Of a stretch of 64,000 nt of DNA, positions 27,901 to 37,327 are shown one piece after another. The position numbers and the translations under genes are program-made. Position 1 is the stretch's first letter, and each line of letters begins with the position of its first letter. The stretch comes from an uncultured Verrucomicrobia subdivision 3 bacterium (GTDB taxonomy: Bacteria; Verrucomicrobiota; Verrucomicrobiia; Limisphaerales; UBA11358), in assembly GCA_903918885.1 (NCBI GenBank), contig CAIXFY010000040.1:1-64000 (forward strand). Direction: 5' to 3'. The notes under the pieces are model-generated. The model was not told the origin of the DNA and made no database searches. It saw nothing but the letters and a program-made list of their open reading frames with translations.

Positions 27901-29083
27901 ACTGGAAGTCCACACCATCGTCATCGGCGCGGTCATTTCCGTGAAGGACGGCGGCAAAGTCAAGAAGGGCGATACCTTCGTCCAGTGGGATCCGCACAAT
28001 GTGCCGATTCTTTCCGAGAAGCCCGGCAAAGTGAAATTCCACGACATCATCGAGGGCGTCACCATGAAACAAGAAGTGGACGAAGCCACTGGCGAAGAAG
28101 CCATGGTTATCATCGACCACAAGGAAGATTTGCACCCGCAGATCATCATGTCCGACGACAAGGGCGAAGTCGTGGCGAACTACCCTATTCCTTCCGGCGC
28201 ACACATTGTTGTCAACGAAGGCGACAAGATTGTTCCCGGCACACTCATTGCCAAGACGCCGCGCAAACAGGCCAAGACCCGCGACATCACGGGCGGTCTC
28301 CCGCGCGTGGCGGAATTGTTCGAAGCGCGCCGCCCGAAGGACGCGTCCGAAATCTCCAAGATTGATGGCATCGCGGACTTTGGTCCGAGCGTGCGCGGCA
28401 AGCGTTGCGTGCTCATCACCGACGCGGTCACGAAGTTGCAGGAAGAGCATCTCATCCCGATCGGCAAGCACGTCATCGTCTTCAAGGGCGACCTGGTCAA
28501 GAAAGGCCAGCAGCTCACCGAAGGCCCGATGGACCCGCACGAAATCCTCGACGTTTGCGGTCCGCAGGAATTGCAGGAACACTTGGTCAGCGAAGTGCAG
28601 GAAGTTTATCGTCTCCAGGGCGTGACGATTAACGACAAGCACATCGAAATCATTGTCCGCCAGATGCTGCGCAAAGTGCGCGTCACCGAAGCCGGCGATA
28701 CGCAATTCCTCTGGGGCGAACAGGTGGACAAGCTCGAATTCGAAGCCGAGAACGAAGCCGTGGAAAAGAAGGGTGGCAAGCCGGCGGAAGCCGTGCCCGT
28801 GCTGCTCGGCATCACCAAGGCCTCGCTCGAAACCGACAGCTTCCTCAGCGCCGCGTCCTTCCAGGACACCACGCGCGTGCTCACCGAAGCCGCGACGCGT
28901 TCCAAGATCGACTCGCTGCGCGGGTTCAAGGAAAACGTCATCATGGGCCACATCATCCCGGCGGGCAGCGGTTTCGACCGCCACCGCAAGACCACCATCC
29001 ATCCGTTGGTGGAACTGCCAGAAGAACCGGCCATCGAAGAATCCGCCGAAGCCGCGGAATCCGAAAATCCGCTGCTGGCCTGA
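24938..29083 (+). CDS. rpoC: DNA-directed RNA polymerase subunit beta'
   Basis: A 1381-residue catalytic subunit. Visible are the N-terminal zinc site ([20 protein letters not shown]), the active-site [12 protein letters not shown] with three Asp that bind Mg2+, the second zinc cluster ([16 protein letters not shown]), and the [21 protein letters not shown] trigger-loop region, ending in an acidic tail. It closes the ribosomal/RNA-polymerase operon and is followed by a strong terminator. Confidence 0.97.
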   Translation: MTTSKENAREILGLEKVNQVDYVGITLASPDAIRSWSKGEVKNPETINYRTFKPEKGGLFCERIFGPVKDWECSCGKYKRIKHRGVVCDRCGVEVTMSRVRRERMGHIELAVPVQHIWFFKCMPSRIGLALDMTARHLERVIYYEDYLVIDPGTTPLKANQLLTEVELREARETYGAEAFVAKMGAEAVREAMERVDLVKQADELAIAMTETKSKQIRKKLAKRIKLLQGLHSSKSRPEWMILTVLPVIPPDLRPLVPLEGGRFATSDLNDLYRRVINRNNRLRTLLQLKTPEVIIRNEKRMLQEAVDALFDNGRHGRPVTGAGNRSLKSLSDMLKGKGGRFRQNLLGKRVDYSGRSVIVIGPELKLNQCGLPKKMALVLFEPFIIRRLKELGYVHTVRSAKKMIERQTKEVWDVLEEVTKGHPVLLNRAPTLHRLSVQAFEPQLIEGEAIRIHPLVCTAYNADFDGDQMAVHVPLSVEAQMEARLLMMATNNIFSPSSGKPIITPTQDITLGCYYVTAEPRKPMPADVNTLPLFGSKEEVIYAHSDDGVKTHDRIRLANPDLGKKTAFGNAEKKVIETTVGRVLFSEIWPSELGFHNKPVKKSDLGDLIWKCYKNAGHDKTVVMLDKLKEIGFREATKSGVSIGIDDMIVPKERDEEIRNAHGQIKEVEKQYRKGVITSGERYNKIVDIWTHCTDKISGVMFDTLKANQGKKEYNPVYLMVDSGARGNKQQVRQLAGLRGLMAKPSGEIIEKPILANFREGLSVLEYFISTHGARKGLADTALKTADSGYMTRKLVDVSQDVIIQEADCGTTNGIWVSAVFEGEDEVVKISDRLVGRFACDDIVNPTSPKEFLIKANEELDEIKAKAIDVAGIDRVRIRSVLTCESKHGICQHCYGRNLATGAVVKLGEAVGIIAAQSIGEPGTQLTMRTFHTGGVAAGVFKQPQIKSKHDGILKYNELRSVELEDGNNIVLNKNGSIQILGEDGRELEVHTIVIGAVISVKDGGKVKKGDTFVQWDPHNVPILSEKPGKVKFHDIIEGVTMKQEVDEATGEEAMVIIDHKEDLHPQIIMSDDKGEVVANYPIPSGAHIVVNEGDKIVPGTLIAKTPRKQAKTRDITGGLPRVAELFEARRPKDASEISKIDGIADFGPSVRGKRCVLITDAVTKLQEEHLIPIGKHVIVFKGDLVKKGQQLTEGPMDPHEILDVCGPQELQEHLVSEVQEVYRLQGVTINDKHIEIIVRQMLRKVRVTEAGDTQFLWGEQVDKLEFEAENEAVEKKGGKPAEAVPVLLGITKASLETDSFLSAASFQDTTRVLTEAATRSKIDSLRGFKENVIMGHIIPAGSGFDRHRKTTIHPLVELPEEPAIEESAEAAESENPLLA

Positions 29084-29100
29084 TTAAAATTAAAACCGCA

Positions 29101-29136
29101 AAGGCGTCCGATGAAAATCGGACGCCTTTTTGTCTT
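29101..29136 (+). terminator. Rho-independent terminator after rpoC
   Basis: AAGGCGTCCGAT pairs perfectly with ATCGGACGCCTT around a GAAA tetraloop and is followed by TTTTGTCTTTT. It starts 17 bp after the rpoC stop and is a textbook terminator. Confidence 0.95.
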
Positions 29137-29156
29137 TTAAAATTTTCTAGAATTTT

Positions 29157-29181
29157 GGCGGGGCGAGCGTCCTCGCGGGCC
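29157..29181. repeat. Half copy of the 13044 element arm
   Basis: 25 bp (core GGGGCGAGCGTCC) closely match the left arm at 13044-13068. No partner arm or internal hairpins are seen nearby. It sits between the rpoC terminator and the M16 peptidase stop. Confidence 0.7.
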
Positions 29182-29183
29182 GG

Positions 29184-31739
29184 TCAGGGCTTCACCACGG
29201 CGACGACCGCCGATTCCGGCTTGAGATATTTTTGCGCGACGCCCTTGATTTGTTCCAGCGTCACCGCTTTGTATTTCGCGTCATCCAGTTCGTTGCGCTG
29301 CCAGCCGAGACCGTAGAGTTCGTCCAATGCGCTGGTCATGGCGAGGTGGCCCAGGTCGGCGCGGGAGATTTTCTTGCCGCCGATGATCTTGGCCTTGGCG
29401 CGCTTCAATTCCTCGGCGGTCAGGCCTTCCGTGCGGAGCAGTTCGGCTTCCTTGAGCAGTTCTTTTTCCACGAGTTCGGCCTTGGCCGGTTCCGTGCCGG
29501 TGTAAAAGGCGAAGTAGCCGGGCGCGACGCCGCTCATCGTTTGCGCGCCGACGTAATACGCCAGACCGAGCTGTTCGCGGATGCGGAGGAACAGCCGCGA
29601 GCCGAGGTCGCTGCAGCATTCCTGCAAAATCTCCAGCGCGTAGCGGTCCTCGCTGAACATCGTCGCGCCGGGAAAGCCGATGACCAGCACGGCCTGTTTC
29701 TTGTCGCGCGTTTCGGTGACGCGTTGGATGGTAGGGATCGCAGTCCCCTGCGAGCCGCCGGACGGCGCGCACGGAGTGGCGCGCCCTACCTGCTTCCAGC
29801 CGCCAAACGCCTTTTCCACCGCCGCTTTCACGGCGTCGGTTTTCACGTCGCCGAAAATGGCGAGGACGCAATTGTCCGGCGCGACGAGTTTTTGGTGGAA
29901 TGATTTCAGGTCGGCGACGGAAACTTTTTGCACGCTGGCTTCCGTGCCAATCGGGTCGAGGCCGAAACCGATTGCGCCGAACAGCGCCCGCCGCATCGCG
30001 AGGCTGCAACTTTTCAGCAAATCGTCGCGCCGCGCGGCGATGCCGGCGAGTTGGACTTCGCGTTCGCGTTCCAATTCGTCGGCGGGAAAAATCGGATTCA
30101 GCAAAACATCGCTGACGAGCGCGAGGCCGGTCGCAAAATCCTCGCTCAAAACTTCCGCGTTCACGCCGAAGCTCTGGTTGCCGCCGTAGCTGTCAATGTG
30201 TCCGCCGACGCTTTCGATTTCCGTCGCGATTTGCTCCGCGTTGTGCGTGGGCGTGCCCTTGAGCAGCAGTCGGGCGAGCAGGGAGGTGATGCCGTTGTTC
30301 GCCTCGTTTTCGGCCAGCACGCCTCCTTGCAACACCGCGCGAAATTCCACGAAGGGCAGGCGATGATCTTCCTTCACGAGCAGTTTCAGGCCGTTCGGCA
30401 ATTCGATTTTTTGAATCGGATGTTCAACATTCGTTTCCGCGTGCGCGGCGACCTTGGGCGTGTGACCTTCCGGCAACAGCGCGTAAAGCGTGCGGTTCTC
30501 GGTGGAAAGATAAGTGCGGGCGACGCGCTGGACTTCGGCGGCGGTCACGCGCTTCACGGCGGCGAGATAGCGCTCGGAGAAATTCAGGTCATTCGCGGCG
30601 AGCCAGTTGCCGCCAAGATTTTGCGCCTGGCCTTCCATCGTCTTGCGCGACGACAGCGTGGCAGAAATGAATTGTTTCACCGCCTTCGACAATTCCTCGG
30701 CGGAAACCAGATTGGTTTTCACCTTTTCAACTTCGGCGAGAATCGCCTCGCGCGCGGCGGAAAATTGTTCTCCGTCCACCACGGCGCTCACGCCGAAAAG
30801 TCCCGGCAAACCGGGGCTGTAAGTCCACGCGTCCACGTGATGCGCGACACCTTGCTTTTCGCGCACTTGCTGGTGCAGACGCGAACTGCGGCCGCTGCCG
30901 AGCAGCACGGCCAGCACGTCGAGAATCGGAATGTCCGCGTGCCGCAATTCGGGAATGTGCCACGCGAAATGGACGTGCCCGAGTTCCACGTTGGCTTCCT
31001 CGATGATGGTGCGTTCGCCGATCTGTTTCGGTTCGAGCGGCAAAACCGCCGGCGGAATGGCGCGCGCTTTCGTTTTGGCGTAAGCGGTTTTGATTTGCGC
31101 GACGACCTCGGAATTTTTCACGTCGCCGGCGACGACGTAGAAGACGTTGTTCGGCGCGTATTTTTCGTGATAGTAATTGCGGATGTCGTCCGGCTTGAGT
31201 TCGTTGAAAATATCGGGGTAGCCGATGATGGTGAAGCGGTAGGGGCTTTTAACGTAGGCGACTTCAAACAGGCGGCGGCTGGCGCGGCTGGCGGGATTGT
31301 CCTGCCCCATGTCCATCTCGCGGCGGATGACGTCCATCTCCTTCGCTAATTCATCCGGCGGCAGCGTGGCGTGCTGCATGATGTCGCACAAAATATCAAT
31401 CACCTTCACCGCGCCGGTGTTTGGCGCGTCAATGTGATAGACCGTGCGATCAAAACTCGTGTAGGCGTTCATGTAACCGCCGGCTTCCTGCACTTCCTGA
31501 TCAATCCGGCTGCCGGGGCGCGTCGTTGTGCCCTTGAACAACATGTGTTCGAGGACGTGCGAAAGTCCCGCGCCGAGCCAGCGACCCTCGTGGACGCTGC
31601 CAGCGCCGCACCATGCCTGCGCGGACACGACCGGCGCGTTGTGATCTTCGCGCACGATGACGGTCAGGCCGTTGTCGAGCGTCGTGAGCGTGACGCCGGG
31701 GGGAATGGACGGAATCTCGGTATAAATTTTTTCAGCCAT
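29184..31739 (-). CDS. M16-family zinc metallopeptidase, two-domain
   Basis: An 851-residue protein with two M16 halves. The first half carries the inverted zinc motif HVLEH (in GLSHVLEHMLFKGT) and the downstream Glu-containing helix. The second half (from about residue 435) keeps the fold (NGITSLLARLLLKGTPTH) but lacks the HxxEH ligands, as in PqqL/processing-peptidase pairs. It has no signal peptide. An in-frame palindromic repeat at 29730-29790 adds about 20 residues (VGRATPCAPSGGSQGT) to the second half. The substrate is unknown. Confidence 0.9.
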   Translation of the reverse strand: MAEKIYTEIPSIPPGVTLTTLDNGLTVIVREDHNAPVVSAQAWCGAGSVHEGRWLGAGLSHVLEHMLFKGTTTRPGSRIDQEVQEAGGYMNAYTSFDRTVYHIDAPNTGAVKVIDILCDIMQHATLPPDELAKEMDVIRREMDMGQDNPASRASRRLFEVAYVKSPYRFTIIGYPDIFNELKPDDIRNYYHEKYAPNNVFYVVAGDVKNSEVVAQIKTAYAKTKARAIPPAVLPLEPKQIGERTIIEEANVELGHVHFAWHIPELRHADIPILDVLAVLLGSGRSSRLHQQVREKQGVAHHVDAWTYSPGLPGLFGVSAVVDGEQFSAAREAILAEVEKVKTNLVSAEELSKAVKQFISATLSSRKTMEGQAQNLGGNWLAANDLNFSERYLAAVKRVTAAEVQRVARTYLSTENRTLYALLPEGHTPKVAAHAETNVEHPIQKIELPNGLKLLVKEDHRLPFVEFRAVLQGGVLAENEANNGITSLLARLLLKGTPTHNAEQIATEIESVGGHIDSYGGNQSFGVNAEVLSEDFATGLALVSDVLLNPIFPADELEREREVQLAGIAARRDDLLKSCSLAMRRALFGAIGFGLDPIGTEASVQKVSVADLKSFHQKLVAPDNCVLAIFGDVKTDAVKAAVEKAFGGWKQVGRATPCAPSGGSQGTAIPTIQRVTETRDKKQAVLVIGFPGATMFSEDRYALEILQECCSDLGSRLFLRIREQLGLAYYVGAQTMSGVAPGYFAFYTGTEPAKAELVEKELLKEAELLRTEGLTAEELKRAKAKIIGGKKISRADLGHLAMTSALDELYGLGWQRNELDDAKYKAVTLEQIKGVAQKYLKPESAVVAVVKP
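29730..29790. repeat. Palindromic element embedded in frame in the M16 peptidase gene
   Basis: 61 bp with ends GGTAGGG and CCCTACC, highly similar to the inverted copy at 48150-48206 in ybeY apart from a 4-nt indel and a few substitutions. It shares the core GGCGCGCACGGAGTG. It encodes VGRATPCAPSGGSQGTAIPT in the peptidase without breaking the frame. Confidence 0.88.
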
Positions 31740-31805
31740 TTGTCTGGCGTGAAAAATAAACCGGATTCGCCCCGGGGCAATTCAATTCACGGGCTGGCGG
31801 CGGAA

Positions 31806-32225
31806 TTATTCGACGGGAGTCTTGGTTTCAGCCTTGAGTTTGCTCGCGGGCCAGAAGGGTTTTATGAAGGCGTCGGTAAAATCATAGCCGTCCTGAAAAT
31901 CATCGCGGTTGTCTTTTTCGGTTTTTGCAAGCAGACCGATTTCGACCATGTTGAAAACGATGTCACCAAAATCCTTGCAGTTGCGGACGCCCCATTCTTC
32001 GAACACCGTGGCCGTCATCGGGCCGAACTGCTGGAGCGAATATTGCCGGATGCCGTCGAGCAGTTCCTGGCCGGTGACGTGGCGCACCTTGCCCTGGTTT
32101 TTCGTGCCGATGAGTTTCTGGGTGAAGTCGAGCGCCTCGCGCATGAAGCCGTAGGCGTCGCGATGGAACCGTTCGTCCTTCGCGAGGATTTGCTCTACCG
32201 CTTCGTCAAAATTGACTTCTTGCAT
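31806..32225 (-). CDS. Minf_1886 family protein
   Basis: A 139-residue soluble protein beginning MQEVNFDEAVEQILAKDERF, with RHVTGQELLDGIRQYSLQQFGPMT and the WGVRNCKDFGDIVFNMVEIGLL region. These match the conserved family named after Methylacidiphilum infernorum Minf_1886, which is spread through verrucomicrobia, planctomycetes and relatives and has no known function. The start at 32225 is chosen because the longer frame to 32252 overlaps the small upstream gene. It lies one base after that gene's stop, so the two are probably translated together. Confidence 0.82.
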   Translation of the reverse strand: MQEVNFDEAVEQILAKDERFHRDAYGFMREALDFTQKLIGTKNQGKVRHVTGQELLDGIRQYSLQQFGPMTATVFEEWGVRNCKDFGDIVFNMVEIGLLAKTEKDNRDDFQDGYDFTDAFIKPFWPASKLKAETKTPVE

Positions 32226-32226
32226 A

Positions 32227-32358
32227 TCAGTTTTTCGCCGGCAGACCCGCAATCGCCGCCGGATGCGCGGCGCGATAATACTTCACCGCCAGTCCGGTCA
32301 GGAGCAGGCCGATGACGATGCAAATGACCAGTTGTTCCTGCTTCGTCAGCCAGTTCAT
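32227..32358 (-). CDS. Very small membrane protein (43 aa)
   Basis: Encodes MNWLTKQEQLVICIVIGLLL and about 23 further residues: a short polar head, one membrane helix (about residues 9-26) and a C-terminal tail HPAAIAGLPAKN. Its stop is one base from the start of the Minf_1886 gene, which supports a real two-gene unit. The head-helix pattern resembles the membrane anchor of ComEA-like proteins cut before the DNA-binding hairpins. That is only a resemblance, and I do not assign a function. Confidence 0.6.
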   Translation of the reverse strand: MNWLTKQEQLVICIVIGLLLTGLAVKYYRAAHPAAIAGLPAKN

Positions 32359-32400
32359 TGCCGGCAATGTAGCGCAAAATCCGCCAACGGCAAACAATGC

Positions 32401-32428
32401 ATTTACGATTTGCGATTTCGGAATTACG
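32401..32428. repeat. Heptamer array
   Basis: Four consecutive 7-mers, ATTTACG ATTTGCG ATTTCGG AATTACG. A degenerate inverted counterpart (AAACGAAAATTCCAAATCATAAAT) lies just downstream at about 32459-32482. They occupy the gap upstream of the FAH-family gene. Confidence 0.7.
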
Positions 32429-32487
32429 CGGCAAACTCGGCTCCGCCGGTCATTCGTAAAACGAAAATTCCAAATCATAAATCTGGC

Positions 32488-33243
32488 ATGGCAACCATCG
32501 GCCGTTTTTCCAAAGGCGAAGAAATCTTTTACGCGAAAGTCGTGAACGGGGAAATTTTCCGCGCGCACGGTGACGTCTTTGGCTCGCCGTCGTTCGATGC
32601 CCAGCCGACGCCGCGCGCCGGCCTCCAAACGCTCGTGCCGGTGGTGCCGGGCAAAATCATCGCCGTCGGGTTGAACTATGCCGACCATGTGCGCGAGATG
32701 AAGCGCGAGTTGCCGCAGGAGCCGCTGTTTTGGTTCAAGGCCACCACCTCGCTGCTGTCGCATGGCGGGGAGATTGAAATTCCGTTTCCCGAACACCGCA
32801 CGGATTTTGAGGTGGAACTCGCCATCGTCATCGGCAAAAAAATCCGTAACGTCACACCGGCACAAGCATCAAATTATATTTTCGGCTACACCGCCGCGCA
32901 GGACATCAGCGACCGGCACATCCAGAAAGCTGACGGCCAATGGGCGCGCTGCAAATCGTTCGACACCTTCACGCCGCTTGGGCCGTTTATCGAGACGCAG
33001 CTTGATCCGGCGGAACTCACGATTCAGCAGTTTCAAAACGGCGAGCTGCGGCAAAATTCCAACACGCGTGAACTGATTTTCAAGCCGGCGGAAATCGTCA
33101 GCTTCGTTTCCACCAACATGACGCTGCTGCCCGGTGACGTGATTCTCACCGGCACGCCGAGCGGCGTCGGATCCATCAAATCCGGCGACAAGCTGGAAGT
33201 GCGGATTCAGGGTCTCGCGCCGCTCGTCAACACGGTAAAATAA
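32488..33243 (+). CDS. Fumarylacetoacetate hydrolase (FAH) family protein
   Basis: 251 residues with the FAH-fold landmarks: IIAVGLNYADHVREM, the metal ligands in DFEVELAIVIGK (Glu ... Glu) and the Asp of QDISDRHIQ, then LTGTPSGVGSIKSGD. Members include 2-hydroxyhepta-diene isomerases, acylpyruvases and oxaloacetate decarboxylases, which all act on oxo-acid C-C or tautomer bonds. The particular substrate cannot be read. The start is set at ATG 32488, because the residues encoded further upstream in the same frame come from a heptamer-repeat region. It is isolated from other catabolic genes. Confidence 0.87.
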   Translation: MATIGRFSKGEEIFYAKVVNGEIFRAHGDVFGSPSFDAQPTPRAGLQTLVPVVPGKIIAVGLNYADHVREMKRELPQEPLFWFKATTSLLSHGGEIEIPFPEHRTDFEVELAIVIGKKIRNVTPAQASNYIFGYTAAQDISDRHIQKADGQWARCKSFDTFTPLGPFIETQLDPAELTIQQFQNGELRQNSNTRELIFKPAEIVSFVSTNMTLLPGDVILTGTPSGVGSIKSGDKLEVRIQGLAPLVNTVK

Positions 33244-33349
33244 TCACTCAATTTCCCAAAAACTACGGTTTTCAAGCAAGTCAAACCATAGTTATTCACA
33301 ATTAGTAGCGGCACAATTACGCTTGCGCACAACATATTGTGGTTTTCTC

Positions 33350-33402
33350 TTTACACGAACCGTCAGCTTTGGTTGGCTAGTCCCAACAAATTTACACGAA
33401 CC
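33350..33402 (+). promoter_or_regulatory. 12-bp direct repeat before smc
   Basis: TTTACACGAACC occurs at 33350-33361 and again at 33391-33402, ending directly at the smc ATG. The 41-bp spacing is about four helical turns. It could be an operator pair or a remnant of a small duplication, and I have no further support for either. Confidence 0.4.
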
Positions 33403-36400
33403 ATGTATCTTAAAAATCTCACGGTTTTCGGCTTCAAATCCTTCGCGGACAAGACGGCGCTGAACTTTCAGCCCGGCGTCACCGCCATCGTCGGGCCAAA
33501 CGGTTGCGGTAAGTCCAATGTCTCCGACGCGATTCGCTGGGTGCTCGGCGAACAGTCGGCGAAGGCGTTGCGCGGCGGCGAAATGGCGGATGTGATTTTC
33601 AACGGCACGGACGGTCGCAAACCGATGGGCATGGGCGAAGTCTCGCTTACACTTGGAGGCGTTGGCGAAGAATCTTTGAAGGCGGCGGGTGTGGAAGTTT
33701 CTTACGACGAAGTGACGCTCACGCGCCGGATTTTCCGCGACGGCGGCAGCGAATATTTTTTGAATCGCACGCCGTGCCGGTTGAAGGACATTCAGCAGTT
33801 GTTCATGGGCACCGGCGTCGGGCGCACGAGCTACAGCATTTTGGCGCAGGGTCACATCACGCAGATTCTTTCCAGCAAGCCGGAAGACCGCCGGATGATT
33901 TTCGAGGAAGCCGCCGGCATCACAAAATTCAAATCGCAGAAAAAAGAATCGCTGCGCAAGCTGGAATACACCGAGCAAAATCTGTTGCGCATCGCCGACA
34001 CGATCAAGGAAGTGAAGCGGCAAATCGGTTCGCTTCAGCGCCAGGCCGGCAAGGCGCGGCGCTACAAACAAATTTCGCAAGAACTTCAGCATTTAGAAAC
34101 CCAGTTGGCGCGGCATCAGTTTGATGTCTTGCAGGGCGAGATTTCCGAGCGCCAGACGGCGGTGGAAAATCTTCGCAACGAAATCGAAACCGGCTCCAAC
34201 GATGTTCTCCGTTTTGAGAATGAAATTTCCCAACTGCGCGCGTTGCTGTCCGAACTTGAACACGAAGTCGCCACGCAGCAGCAGCGCGGATTGGAATTGA
34301 AATCCGAAATTGACCACCACGACAGTCGGATTCATTTCAATCAAGAGCGCATTCTCGAGATCGAGTCGCAAAACATGAAGGCGCTGGAAGAGATTGCACA
34401 AGCCGAGGAACGGCATCGCGCGGCGCAGGAAGATCTCGTGACGATTACTGCCAGTCTCGCCACTGCAGAAGCGGCGCTGACCCAACACAAAGAGGCTTTG
34501 CAGACGAAGCAAAATGCCTTGCGCGAAGTTGAAGAAAGTTTGCGCCAGCGTCAAGAATCTCTGCGTCAGGCGCAGGCGGCGGCGTTTGCGGCCGCGCAGG
34601 ATTTGTCCCGACTGCGCAATGAACTTTCGGCGCTCGATCTCCAAAAACAGGGTAACATTGTTCGCTTGGAAAAACTTTCTGCCGAGAAATTTCAGCTCGA
34701 AGAAGAGCGCGTCCGGCTTGAAGTCCGCTTGCAGGAATTTACCGCGAGCGTCGAAGTGGAAAAACTAAATGTCGCCACCACGCGCGGTTCGGTCGAGCAG
34801 CGCCAGAATCGGCTGCGCGAATTGCAGTCGGAGATCCACGCGTCCTCGCAGGAGCAGGACAAATTTTTGCAGCAACAGACCGAGAAGCGTTCGCGTTTGA
34901 CTGTATTGGAGCAACTTGAAGGTTCGCACGAAGGTTTTGATGCCGGCGCGGTCGCGGCGTTGCGTCAGTCGCGCTCGGTTATCGGTTCGCTGGCGGATCG
35001 GATTCGTGTGCCGGATCAATTTGTGACCGCCGTGGAAAATGCGCTTGGCCACAATTTGCAACTGGTGCTTACCGAGCAGCCGTCGTCCGCACAGGAAATT
35101 TTGGCGGAACTCAATACGAACAAGTCTGGTCGCGCGAGCGTGGCGGCGCTGGCCATCCAGCAATACGCGGATGAGAAGCAGCTTTCGTTTGCCGGTGAAA
35201 TGGCGCCAAGCGAAAAAATCGAAGCGCAGATTGGTTTGCAGCAAGGTCAAATTGTTCACGCGATGAGCGTGATCCACGCGGAGCCGAATGTGGAACCGCT
35301 GTTGAAATCGTTGTTGGGCCGCACCTTCATCGCGGCTGACCTCGGAACGGCGACAGCGCAAATTCAGAACGGTCACGCAGGCTGCGACTTTGTGACGATG
35401 GGCGGCGAATTGCTGAACCGTCACGGCATTTACACCGGTGGTTATTTGAACAAAGGCAACAACGGCAAAGCGCCGTCGTCCATTCTTGGCCGCAAAAATC
35501 AGATTGTGGAATTGCAAGCCGAGTTGAACGAATTGCAAGCGCGCGTGGCCGAAGCGAGCAAAAAACGCGGCGCGCTGTTGAGCGAACAGACGGAATTGCA
35601 GGCGAGCCTGCAGCAGGCGCAGACCGAGTTACGGCAGCAGGAAGTGTCCATCGCCACGCGCGAAGGTGAGTTCAATGCGCTGAATAATTCCAATCGCCTC
35701 CTGCACCAGAAGATTGACACCGTCGTGTTCGAGGTCGAAAGCCTCGCCGCGCAGGAAGCGGAAGGTTTGCAGAAACGCGAGGCGTTGGCTGCCCGTTTGA
35801 ATGAGTTGGAAGCCCGCGAGCGAATCGCTCAAGAGCAGGTTGTTGCGCTGACGGCGGAACTCGAAAATCTTCGCCAGTCGCGCGATGCGGCGATGGCGGC
35901 GCTGTCTGAAAGCAAGGTGGCGCTCGCGTCGGACGAGCAACTCGCGTCGTCTTTCCGTCTGCAAACAACTTCGCTAGGTCATCGCATCGCCGAATTGGGA
36001 CAGCTTGTTGAATCGCGTCGGAACGAGTGTTCCTCGTTCCTCGTGCGCAAGGAGCAGGCGCAGACGGAGATTCAGGAATCGCAGGCCAGGATTGAAAGTT
36101 TGCAGCACGAGCGCGCGCTGGTCAGTGCGCAGACTGCTGAATTTTTGGGCCGGAAAAATTCGCAGGAAGCCGAAATTTCTCAACGTGATGAGGCGTTGCG
36201 TTCACAGCGCAGCCGGCTGATGGAATTGCAGAATGCCCGCGGCGCGCTGGATGTGGAGCTGGCGCAGAAAAATATGTCCGTGCAAAATCTGCGTGAGAAG
36301 GTGCAGCAGAAATATCACCTGAATATTGACGACATCCGCAGCGAGTGCATCACCATCACGCACGCTGACGAGGGGCAGCCGCAGGTGGAAACTTTGACGC

Positions 36401-37137
36401 CGGAACAGATGGCCGCAGCGGGCGCGGCCACGGATTGGGCGGCGGTCAGTGAACAGGTGCAGGCGTTGCAGCAGAAAATTGATGAAATGGGACCGGTCAA
36501 TCTCGTGGCCATCGAGGAATACGAGGAGACCGAGCAGCGTCATCAATTTCTGACGCAACAGCACGATGATTTGGTGAACGCCAAAACGCAGTTACTAGAA
36601 ATCATCAACCGCATCAACACGCAGACACGGCAGATGTTTCTGGAGACGTTCGAGAAGATTCGCGACAACTTCCGCGCGATGTTCGTGGACGTATTCGGTG
36701 GCGGCAAGGCGGACTTGATTTTGTCCGATGAAAATGATGTGCTGGAATCCGGCATCGAAATCGTCGCGCGTCCGCCGGGCAAACAATTGCAAAGCATCTC
36801 GCTGCTATCCGGCGGCGAACAAACAATGGTCGCCGTGTCGCTGCTGTTCTCAATTTATCAGGTCAAGCCGAGTCCGTTCTGCGTGCTGGACGAATTGGAC
36901 GCGCCGCTGGATGAGTCGAACGTCATTCGGTTTGTGAAGATTTTGCAGCGTTTCATCGCGCATTCGCAGTTCATCATCATCACGCACAACAAGCGCACTA
37001 TCGGCATGGCGGATGTGCTTTACGGCGTGACGATGCAGGAGCACGGTGTGAGCAAAATCGTGAGCGTGAAATTCCACAAAGCGGACGAACAGCAGACGCA
37101 GCTATCGGCGGGAAGCTTGGAGACGGCGGTTGCCTGA
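33403..37137 (+). CDS. smc: Chromosome segregation protein SMC
   Basis: About 1244 residues. The N-terminal ATPase head starts MYLKNLTVFGFKSFADKT, with Walker A GPNGCGKSN. Long coiled coils (about residues 170-500 and 690-1020) flank a hinge near 505-680. The C-terminal head has the signature LLSGGEQTM and Walker B FCVLDELDAPLDE. SMC dimers organise and segregate the chromosome. The start at 33403 is chosen because FGFKSF normally lies near the N-terminus; the frame is open a further 66 bp upstream. No scpA/scpB is in the window. Confidence 0.95.
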   Translation: MYLKNLTVFGFKSFADKTALNFQPGVTAIVGPNGCGKSNVSDAIRWVLGEQSAKALRGGEMADVIFNGTDGRKPMGMGEVSLTLGGVGEESLKAAGVEVSYDEVTLTRRIFRDGGSEYFLNRTPCRLKDIQQLFMGTGVGRTSYSILAQGHITQILSSKPEDRRMIFEEAAGITKFKSQKKESLRKLEYTEQNLLRIADTIKEVKRQIGSLQRQAGKARRYKQISQELQHLETQLARHQFDVLQGEISERQTAVENLRNEIETGSNDVLRFENEISQLRALLSELEHEVATQQQRGLELKSEIDHHDSRIHFNQERILEIESQNMKALEEIAQAEERHRAAQEDLVTITASLATAEAALTQHKEALQTKQNALREVEESLRQRQESLRQAQAAAFAAAQDLSRLRNELSALDLQKQGNIVRLEKLSAEKFQLEEERVRLEVRLQEFTASVEVEKLNVATTRGSVEQRQNRLRELQSEIHASSQEQDKFLQQQTEKRSRLTVLEQLEGSHEGFDAGAVAALRQSRSVIGSLADRIRVPDQFVTAVENALGHNLQLVLTEQPSSAQEILAELNTNKSGRASVAALAIQQYADEKQLSFAGEMAPSEKIEAQIGLQQGQIVHAMSVIHAEPNVEPLLKSLLGRTFIAADLGTATAQIQNGHAGCDFVTMGGELLNRHGIYTGGYLNKGNNGKAPSSILGRKNQIVELQAELNELQARVAEASKKRGALLSEQTELQASLQQAQTELRQQEVSIATREGEFNALNNSNRLLHQKIDTVVFEVESLAAQEAEGLQKREALAARLNELEARERIAQEQVVALTAELENLRQSRDAAMAALSESKVALASDEQLASSFRLQTTSLGHRIAELGQLVESRRNECSSFLVRKEQAQTEIQESQARIESLQHERALVSAQTAEFLGRKNSQEAEISQRDEALRSQRSRLMELQNARGALDVELAQKNMSVQNLREKVQQKYHLNIDDIRSECITITHADEGQPQVETLTPEQMAAAGAATDWAAVSEQVQALQQKIDEMGPVNLVAIEEYEETEQRHQFLTQQHDDLVNAKTQLLEIINRINTQTRQMFLETFEKIRDNFRAMFVDVFGGGKADLILSDENDVLESGIEIVARPPGKQLQSISLLSGGEQTMVAVSLLFSIYQVKPSPFCVLDELDAPLDESNVIRFVKILQRFIAHSQFIIITHNKRTIGMADVLYGVTMQEHGVSKIVSVKFHKADEQQTQLSAGSLETAVA

Positions 37138-37156
37138 ACAGTTTTTAGAGCAGGGC

Positions 37157-37190
37157 GGGGCAGGATTTATGTCCTGCCCCGTTTGCTTTT
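37157..37190 (+). terminator. Terminator after smc
   Basis: A perfect 9-bp stem GGGGCAGGA/TCCTGCCCC with a 6-nt loop is followed by GTTTGCTTTT. It begins 20 bp after the smc stop. Confidence 0.85.
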
Positions 37191-37327
37191 CGCATGTTCG
37201 TGCGGTGGACAAATTCTGCTTTCCGGCCGAGACTGCCTGACAAGCCCCGACTGCGTTTAATTGGTCAATCGCAAGCTGCGATGCCGGTTTGGCTGGTCGT
37301 TTTGGGTGATACTGAAATTAATTTGCC

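Noticed and set aside
27335-29002. Minus-strand open frame of 555 codons within rpoC
   Set aside because: It is antisense to rpoC; its openness follows from GC-rich codon use in the real gene.
29928-31349. Plus-strand open frame of 473 codons opposite the M16 peptidase gene
   Set aside because: It is fully antisense to a conserved enzyme, has His/Arg-rich shadow composition and no recognisable motif.
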